From Oscheius sp. JU75 (lineage: Eukaryota > Nematoda > Chromadorea > Rhabditida > Rhabditidae), in NCBI GenBank assembly GCA_037178855.1, contig JASJZC010000005.1:3286001-3350000 (forward strand): a stretch of 64,000 nt of DNA, read 5' to 3'. This document shows, one piece after another, positions 57,000-64,000 of the stretch. The notes beneath the pieces were generated by a model. The model had not been told where the DNA came from. It ran no database searches and saw nothing but the letters and a program-made list of their open reading frames with translations. Positions within the stretch are counted from its first letter, which is position 1, and the number at the start of each line of letters is the position of its first letter. The position numbers were made by a program, and so were the translations under genes.

Positions 57000-57209
57000 T
57001 TATGAGATGGGCAACGAGTAGGCGTCTTCTTCTCGACCATCTGATGACTGAATGGGCCGATTATGGTCGTGGTGGTAGCAGACGAGTCCAGACTCTTCCG
57101 TCACTTTTTCGTTGGTCTGAGCTTCCACCTCTCTGGTCGGAGTAGTTGGTTTCGTCTTCTGGAGGATGGCATTGACCCACTGACAGCCGTCCTCTCCCTT
57201 CAAAGCCAT
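57000..57209 (-). CDS. small hypothetical protein
   Basis: A 69-residue frame (MALKGEDGCQWVNAILQKTK, then PTTPTREVEAQTNEKVTEES). The composition looks coding, and the overlapping frame on the same strand is less convincing. A preceding CAG near 57245 could be an acceptor. No family recognised; it may be the last exon of a longer gene. Confidence 0.25.
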   Translation of the reverse strand: MALKGEDGCQWVNAILQKTKPTTPTREVEAQTNEKVTEESGLVCYHHDHNRPIQSSDGREEDAYSLPIS

Positions 57210-57362
57210 CACTTTTTTTCACGACTTTCCCGTATACCATCTGGATCTCGACTAGCGTATGCGCTGTGTCTCTCTCGAGAAAGCTCTTGATTTGGACTGC
57301 TTTGTGGAAATTGACGGCACTCTTTCTCGATTGTTATGCTTGCAAAAACTTTATATTATGCT

Positions 57363-58454
57363 TCAGAAATAGAGTTTTGTTGCTACCAATATCAACTGAA
57401 GGGAAAGAGACGAGCCGGACGAGGCGACAACTAGATCTATCCAGTCCGCGTAGGCAGAAACCCGAGTATAGACCCCTGGATACTGCTTCTGATTCAACAT
57501 CCCCTTGAGACCAGATGCTCCGAAAGACGTTATTCCGATCTGAACTGGTGAGAAGTCAAAATATTGAATAGATACCTGAACGAGTCGTCCGAACTTGTCT
57601 CTGACCAGAAGGGGACCTCCACTATCTCCGGAAGAGGTCCCTTTCATGACATCGCCAGCACACAACTGTTTGTTGGTCAACAGAACAGATCCGAGAGACA
57701 GTTGTCTCCATTCTGTGCTGAAGGTCATGTATGGAAGAGAGGGGCAAGAAAGGCTACCTGCATTCTGCCATTGGTATGATGGGAACATCAGTAGTCAGCA
57801 GTTGGTCACTTTTGGCAAGTAGTATGTTTGCTCCCAGCTTGTTCAGTGTAGTGTCGACTGAAAATAGCATAGCTTTTACGTATCATATTCCCACGAATGT
57901 GTAGTCCAAATCCAGAGACGAGTCCATTTCCCAATGTCAGAGAAGAGTCCGTCCTAGCCAGACAGACCGCGGTGGCTCCCCGATTAAACAGCGAATGTTT
58001 CACCTCCAAAATGGCGATGTCATCCGCTATTGTGACTTCATTAAAGCCGGGATGACTCCAGTATCTGGTCACTTTGAGTGTGTGTTGAGGTTCGCTGATT
58101 GAGGACAGTCCCAGCAGAACATAGAGACTGCTCGGATTTAGTCTGTATTATGTATTTCGATCTATTCCAACTGGCATACCCTGTACAATGAGCTGCTGTC
58201 AGGACTCGGAACTCATCCAGAACTGTTCCTCCACAGAGCATTCCGTAGCCATCGCCCGTGAGAGAAACCACTGCCACTTGGAAAGTAAAGTTTCTATGTT
58301 TTTACTTGGAGAGACTATTGTAAACTCACTTGTCAGAAGTTATCTTCCCTCCAATAATCTTCGGACTCACTAGAGGAGGCGGTTCATTACACCATTCAAT
58401 GGAAAAGCCGGTTTTCGCAAACAAAATCAAGAGTAGAAAGACTAGGAACGACAT
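57363..58454 (-). CDS. trypsin-like S1 serine protease
   Basis: Secreted serine protease. Signal peptide MSFLVFLLLILFAKTGFSIE, then CNEPPPLVSPKIIGGKITSD, where IIGG is the activation site. Catalytic His in LTAAHC, Asp in TIADDIAILEV, and Ser in GTSSGDSGGPLLV. Cys pairs CGG...AHC and NKQLCAGDV...GDSGGP follow the family. The C-terminus PGVYTRVSAYADWIDLV is the normal end of the fold, but it extends for a further 22 hydrophobic residues (VASSGSSLSLQLILVATKLY), which could be a GPI-anchor or membrane tail. Short introns throughout. The start of the minus strand gene is 110 bp from that of the divergent Lys-rich membrane protein. Confidence 0.83.
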
Positions 58455-58564
58455 TTGAACGGGAGTCTTATCTAAGGGACAGATAAGGAAAGCGACAAAA
58501 CAGAAGGGGGTTAGGTTGACAGGTTTTGACAAGTAATATGCCAGAATAGACATCAGTTCTCGAG

Positions 58565-59125
58565 ATGTTGCTTCTCTGTGCGGCTCTTCTTCCCGCAGTG
58601 CTTTCTACCGAAGAATCGGGCGAGACGACGACCCAAGAAATGGAGACGAGCTCGACGGAAGACGAAGGACGAAGTTTTGGCTGGGTGGCTGTCGTAGTCG
58701 CTCTTATTGTCGTTGTCATCATTGCCGGGATCGCCAATTTCGTCTTCTACCGCAAAAAGATGCTCTGCTTCAAAGAGAAGAAAAAGCAAGTGACGATGAA
58801 ACAGAAGACGAAAATGACTACTTCGTCTGTAAAATCGAAAAAGACTTCGACGACAACGAGTTCCAAGTCAAACAAGAAGAAGGAGAGCAAGAAAGAGTAC
58901 AGAAATAGCAGAAAAGTGATGGTCGATAAGAAAAAGAGTCGGGAGATTCCGAAGGAAGAGCCGGAGAAGAAGAAGAAGGAAAAAGAGTCGATTCCGATAG
59001 AAAGCAACTCGGAAGAACCGAAACAGATGGAAGAGAAGATGGCTTCAATCAAAGGTCGGTGGGAAGTAGTCAACGAAATCACGAGTGACTACAGCTTCGA
59101 CATTTCTTCCTTCACTGAGATCTAG
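58565..59125 (+). CDS. single-pass type I membrane protein with Lys-rich tail
   Basis: Intronless 186-residue frame. Signal peptide MLLLCAALLPAVLS, an acidic Thr/Glu ectodomain (STEESGETTTQEMETSSTED), one membrane helix (GWVAVVVALIVVVIIAGIAN) and a long, extremely basic cytosolic tail (SVKSKKTSTTTSSKSNKKKE and KPEEPEKKKKEKES-type Lys/Glu runs), ending in SITSDYSFDISSFTEI-like residues. The basic tail could bind acidic lipids. No family recognised. Unlike neighbouring genes it has no introns. Confidence 0.7.
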   Translation: MLLLCAALLPAVLSTEESGETTTQEMETSSTEDEGRSFGWVAVVVALIVVVIIAGIANFVFYRKKMLCFKEKKKQVTMKQKTKMTTSSVKSKKTSTTTSSKSNKKKESKKEYRNSRKVMVDKKKSREIPKEEPEKKKKEKESIPIESNSEEPKQMEEKMASIKGRWEVVNEITSDYSFDISSFTEI

Positions 59126-60701
59126 AAATCCATATTGCAGTTGATAAAGTGGGCTTTTTTATACTTTTATACAATCCAAAATTCGCTATCTGATCTGACT
59201 ATCGGAACTCATAAAGTCTACTATCATCGTAGTCCTACCACTTTCAATGAGATTGCTCTGGTGCAAAACCACCGAATTCAGACTTCCCGACTGGAAACAG
59301 CCTATTCGAGGCCTCCTACTCTCTTTGTTGCTCTCATTTTCCCTATTTCTGTCTAAGAGTTAATGAGAAACGAAACCCGTCAAACTGCCTAGAACACTCC
59401 TTCTATCTTGTTTGAGGCAGGCACTATTTGCCACCAACTATGGCTGAGTAATACAGGGACAAATTCATTGCAGAAAGTTAAAAACTCTTATAAAAGATAC
59501 AGGAAGACACATGAATAGGCATATAGAGTCAAGGAGCAGGAGGATATTCGGTGGCTGAATAACGGTTTGAAAACAACTCATGCAGAAGTCCTACTGAAAT
59601 CAGGTTTATATAACACACGTCCTGAACATAGCTTTGTATATCCACCAAGGGGACATTGTTCATTCGTTAAATATTGGCGCGATGTGAGAAAGTCGTACAA
59701 GAACACTTCTCCGAGAGCACTACGAAAGAAGAGGCAGGGGTTGCTTTTTTACAGCATATAAATGTAACTAAAATTTTTGTAAATCTTCTGCTGTAGAGAA
59801 CAGAAATGAGATAACGATTACCTCTGCATTCTGGAGAGCAGGTTACAAGTATCGTACTAGCTGACTGAGTCTTTTTGAACAGGGTCTCTCCATTAGGCCG
59901 GATCCGAAGAATTGCAGATGCTTTAGCTTGTTCATAGAAACATCGATCCAGCTTTTGGGCCTTGAAATTTGCTTACTCTACAGACCATTTCGAAACATTA
60001 TCCCCAGCATCGGAGTTTTTTCGTAATCCTAATTCTTTTCCTTTGCATAGGTCCAATGCGTTGCAAAATCGTTAAAGATTCTATAGAATTAAGTGCTAAC
60101 TCTGTTATTGGATTATGAAAACTTACATGCACACGAGACAACAATAGGTTAGAGTTTTTCAAGATGGAGCACCATCTCTAATGATGACGCAATGCAAGCG
60201 GGCCTGCTTGTCAAAACTTTACGGGACCTATTCAGCATGCCTATATTGGAAATCCAGTTAAAGAAAAAAAATAGTCGAATCGCGCTCTAAAAAAAAAGTC
60301 CTTCCTGTTACTCCCGAAGCCGGAGCAACATATTTAATCATTGATAGGCGAAAGGATGGAGGATATTCATGGATCCGGTTATCCCGAACCGCACCAGCCA
60401 GAGAGAGAACCAAAAATCCCGATTCGCAGAGGTCACAGCCGTGAGAAAGACAGTGCTGAAAAGCAATGAGAAGAAGATGACGGAGATTGTCTTTCTGCAA
60501 AATAGTCCACTTCCGATATGGTCAACATTCATGGGAGCAAAACAAACAGAACAAAGTATACAGGAGACTACGGAAAGTAAAAAGGCTAATTATTTCCACC
60601 GGTATCATTATGACGACGTTTTTGTCTGCGGATTTGTGGGTTCAAGGCAACTGTACTCGTCGAAGGGTGTTCCATCTCTTCTTGTGGTCTAAATTGTTTT
60701 C
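59126..60701. other. gene-free, possibly decayed repeat sequence
   Basis: Several interrupted frames, none with splice support. A plus-strand frame at 59567-59761 (KSGLYNTRPEHSFVYPPRGH) and a piece near 59880 reading GRIRRIADALACS look like remnants of mobile or coding sequence. The sequence is AT-rich and without an identifiable gene. Confidence 0.35.
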
Positions 60702-63700
60702 CTACAGCAAAGTCACATAAACATACTCGAAACTGTGGTCATGAGGATCATCCTCGTCCGATTCGGACAAGTCGATGTGTACGTGTCCGTCGTCGTTTTC
60801 TAAAATAGCTTTTATTCATAATAGAAGAAATTTGAACCATGGTTTTGTTCTCCCGAAGCCGTTTCCCAGCCTCCACTATCGTCATCATCGAGATCACTTT
60901 CTTCATGATCATCGTCGTCAATATCCTCCTCGTCAGTCATACTCGATTCCGAAGTACTTCCTCTCTCGAAGTTGTGAAGAGCATCAAAGACGCCAATGTC
61001 CTCGCCTTCCAGACTGTCACTTGACACACTGTCCGAGTCCTCATCATCGTCGTCGTGTTCATTTCCACGATTATCGCCGTCGTCATTGTCCTCTTCGCCT
61101 TCGTCCAAATCATCTTCCGCATCACGTTTCTTTCCTATATCGAACAATCGAACGGTGCTGGATTCCGTGTCGAGAAAGTCACGTTCAGTTTTGCGCTCGA
61201 TTACGGCCAGTTGGTGGTCGCTGTGAGAGCAGGCAAGAGCTAGAAGATTTCGCTTCGTGTCCACCGTTGTGATAACCTAAATTGCTTGATTGACTTCCGT
61301 AAAAAGGATGAACAAACTGAATACTCTTTGGAATCGAATGTTCTGAACGAAGCGGCGAAAGTGTTGTGACCGTCATCTTCAAGGTACGTCGTACCATAGA
61401 TGATATTCTCAAGAGACAAGGTTAGCAGCTGATTTCTAGATAACTTACTCCAGTTGAATTAAACTTGACATCACACAGATTCAACGCGGGGACTGTATGT
61501 AGCAATCGGAATGTTCGAAGATCCCACTGAAATCCATGATTAGAAGAAAAATACAAAATAAGCTACCACTTCGGAGTTCACGATGATCTCATTGCCGTGA
61601 GGATGAAAGACACCGCCATTGACGGCATTCATCTTGTCCAAAATATGTAGAGGTTTGCTCGAGTCTCTAACATCCCAAACCAGTCCATCGTTGAGAATGA
61701 GCGTATCATCGGGTGAGAAACTGGCGGCATTTTGACGATACCTCACGGAAAATTCCTTCTCCCACTGGTACAAACAGATCAGACGTCCAGTTTCCGTATC
61801 GTACACCTAAACTTATAACTGTTTTACTCTTCAAAAACGGTTACCGTAGTCTTCCCTGAATGGTCAGCTGTTCCCACAATCTTATCCTGATTCAGGTTCG
61901 AAAACTTGACCTTGTGCTCGTCGGCAAAGTCGTAGCAGTGCTCTTGAGTCTCTCGCAACCTCCACAGAGCGGAAAGTGGTCGAATAAACGAAGAAGAAGT
62001 GAGCAGCATGGATCCATCCATAGAGGGTTCAATCGCCGTCACTCCACTCGAATGACAGACGGTGTGAGAATCCTCATTTCCTGTCTCAATGTTTATCCAG
62101 TACACGTCTCCGTTGAACATTCCCACGATCAGATGCTCATCATCGACAGAGAACGAGCAGCTCGTATACATTTCCTCCTGTTCGGGGAAACTCTTCGCGG
62201 GCCGGAAGCGACTGAAAGCGTACTTCTCATCTTCGAATACCGATCTTCTTCTAAAAATTGAAATTTAATGAAGAAAAGAAGCGACTAACAGATCATGAGG
62301 ACGTCGAATGCTTCGCTCACTGAACCTTTTGACGATGTTGTACGAGACGCTGTCGTAGGATCTAGGTTCCGGACACTGATGAGGGAAGAAGAGTGAAAAT
62401 GGCGGACAAGTGGTCACAGGATTTGCACAATTCGTGTGCTGCTGTCTAAAAGCAATGCTGCAAAAGGATGGAAATAGAACAGACCTGAAGTAATCAGTAA
62501 CAATTCCGTCTAGTCCTTTGAATGGCTGAATCTTCCTCGTTGCTCCTTGACTGAATATCGTTTTGGCAGTTCCCGGTGTCTTGAGGACGAGTCGCCGATT
62601 GATTGGCGTCTTCGGTGGAGCGGGCCTTTTCGGAGTGTTGGCATTGGAATACAGAGAGGCTGAAGGAGTCACTGCAGACGTCTCTTCGCTGTTCGAAAAT
62701 GTGACGCTCGGCTGGACAAATTTTTTTATTATAAAAAGGAAAGATTTACCAAAGGTTGAAGTTTTGCTGGAGTCATGAGCCTGCTCGCAGGAACATCCGG
62801 CAAATCGGCTTCTTTGATCAGTTCTGCCGCCGTCCTTCCCAAACCTTTCTTGACAAGATGACCGTGAATGAGCTGAAGAAGTTCCTTCTCGTTGTATGTG
62901 ATGTGCGTGTTTGAAACAACGTAGGACTTCCAAAGACGTTCCTAAATATTCTTCTTCTGGTAAACAAAAAAAATAACTGAACCTGTGTGAGATCTCTTGG
63001 ATCTGGAATGCGATCGTTGATAGGTCTCTGAGTGACAGCCTCGATGAGTTCTTTGGCCGACTGACAGAATCTCGTGTGTTCAGGCTTCTTGTCCTGTGCT
63101 ACGGGCATTTTCATGAATCCCTGGAGTTCGTTGTTGGCTATAAGAGGCAGCAAAGAGAAGATTTGACGGATTGCCTCACAACGCGATAGGCCGAACATGC
63201 ATCGACAGCTCAAGTCTCGAAGACGATCAGCTTCAAGAAGTGGAGTCGTTTGTCGGACAATCTTGTTCAAAATCTGGAACAACATTTAATCTTCTCCAGA
63301 TGAAAACACACCATGATGATGTTGTAATTCCTCAGACAAGCCCAGACCTTCTTGTCCGTCTCGCTGAGTTCAGTACTCATCAATTTCGACTTTTTCGTAT
63401 CCAGACGCAAGGAGCCTTTGTGGATGTGATTGTTCTGGACACAGTTTAATATGATCTTCAACGCGTGGGTCTGAACAGCTTCCTCGTCGTACCAATCTCC
63501 TTCCGCAATGTTCAACAAAATTCTAAAGAAAAATTTTCGGTGACTGCAAAAAAAAAAAACGCACTTGTAACCAATGTTCTTGGAATTTCCACTGATTTCA
63601 CAGAGATCTTCGCGGACTTTCGGCAGCGCTGTGCACAAAAAGAGGACCTCCAACGTGTTTCGGATCATTTCATTTCTAAACAAAGGCTATGACTTTCGGA

Positions 63701-64000
63701 GACAACTTCGTACCTTCCACTACCGGCATTCCAATCCATAAGATTTTCTATGATGCTGAGCATTGTCTTCACCAAGCCTAATTCTCGAGCAGCCTCGACT
63801 ACTTTCCATCCAGAGGGGGACACTTTGAGCATGGCTGTGAGAATCTCCACGGCCAAGTCGTACGGCTCCTCTTTGAGATCCATCATTTTGTACTGTGGGA
63901 GAGTTTCGGTTGGCATTTTGAGCAGCTGGGTCAACCCCTTGCATACTTTCTTCAGATGCTCCAACTTCACGTACATATGCGCTTCGATGTAACTGAATTG
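60702..64000 (-). CDS. dcaf-1: DCAF1/VprBP, partial (5' end outside the window)
   Basis: Substrate receptor of the CUL4-DDB1 ubiquitin ligase. The window starts in the armadillo-like region ([53 protein letters not shown] segments). The LisH motif is [21 protein letters not shown] Pro-rich linker ([20 protein letters not shown]) leads to the WD40 domain with [11 protein letters not shown] and [11 protein letters not shown] as WDxR-like boxes, then [20 protein letters not shown] and a long acidic tail. The acidic tail continues through one more exon ([20 protein letters not shown]) to the stop at 60702, giving the acidic end typical of DCAF1. The intron before it (about 60802-60842) is short. 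The upstream part is truncated by the window edge. Confidence 0.9.

Noticed and set aside
60812..61264. Stop at 60812 as the DCAF1 end
   Set aside because: A short GT-AG intron joins the acidic tail to one more acidic exon ending at 60702.

Overview
This window is nuclear DNA of a nematode. The clade-specific evidence is a Warthog (hedgehog-related) protein, three nematode-type seven-helix chemoreceptors and a nuclear hormone receptor with the nematode P-box CAACSAFFRR. Plus-strand and minus-strand genes alternate, most introns are only about 35-50 nt, and several genes have an AG a few bases upstream of the ATG that could be a trans-splice site. Many 3' splice sites end in AAAG, TAGAG or TGTAG instead of the strict TTTTCAG of Caenorhabditis, so I do not assign a genus. 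All gene models were spliced by hand from reading frames and GT-AG sites. Spans and domains are much firmer than individual exon edges.

Layout. 0.3-1.6 kb: Warthog-like secreted protein. 1.7-2.7 kb: Srsx-type receptor. 2.9-6.2 kb: EOGT glycosyltransferase, with a whole plus-strand four-helix membrane protein gene inside one of its introns. 6.5-8.4 kb: NUD-2/NDEL1 and a small coiled-coil protein. 8.5-9.3 kb: globin, converging on the GANP/Sac3 mRNA-export gene (to 13.3 kb). 13.6-17.1 kb: FKBP12 and an ANO8-like anoctamin. 18-20.5 kb: GOLGA7 homologue and small genes. 20.8-24.0 kb: MGAT4 N-glycan transferase with a decayed mariner in an intron. 24-30.4 kb: PhzF/PBLD enzyme, two more seven-helix receptors, and a secreted MAM-like repeat protein. 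30.6-34.3 kb: germ cell-less BTB protein and a large disordered protein. 34.5-37.7 kb: G-gamma subunit, a Cys-rich protein and an SLC22 transporter. 38.3-41.2 kb: MYS-1/Tip60 and PLP-1/Pur-alpha.

41.3-50.2 kb is different: gene-poor, holding two helix-loop-helix genes without a good basic region (one Id-like) and a small membrane protein. It is extremely rich in CAGCTG and CAGGTG E-boxes. I think it is a regulatory domain of an HLH network and it is the most interesting part of the window. From 50.3 kb normal density resumes: BTB protein, two small genes, nuclear hormone receptor, Rabenosyn-5 (RABS-5), S1 protease, a Lys-rich membrane protein, a decayed gene-free stretch (59.1-60.7 kb) and DCAF1/VprBP running off the right edge.

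Functional themes: glycosylation (EOGT, MGAT4), endosome and Golgi traffic (RABS-5, GOLGA7), chromatin and nuclear regulation (MYS-1, PLP-1, GANP, GCL, DCAF1, NHR, HLH), and chemosensation or G-protein signalling (three receptors, G-gamma). I found no operon with firm evidence, no tRNA, no rRNA and no CRISPR array.
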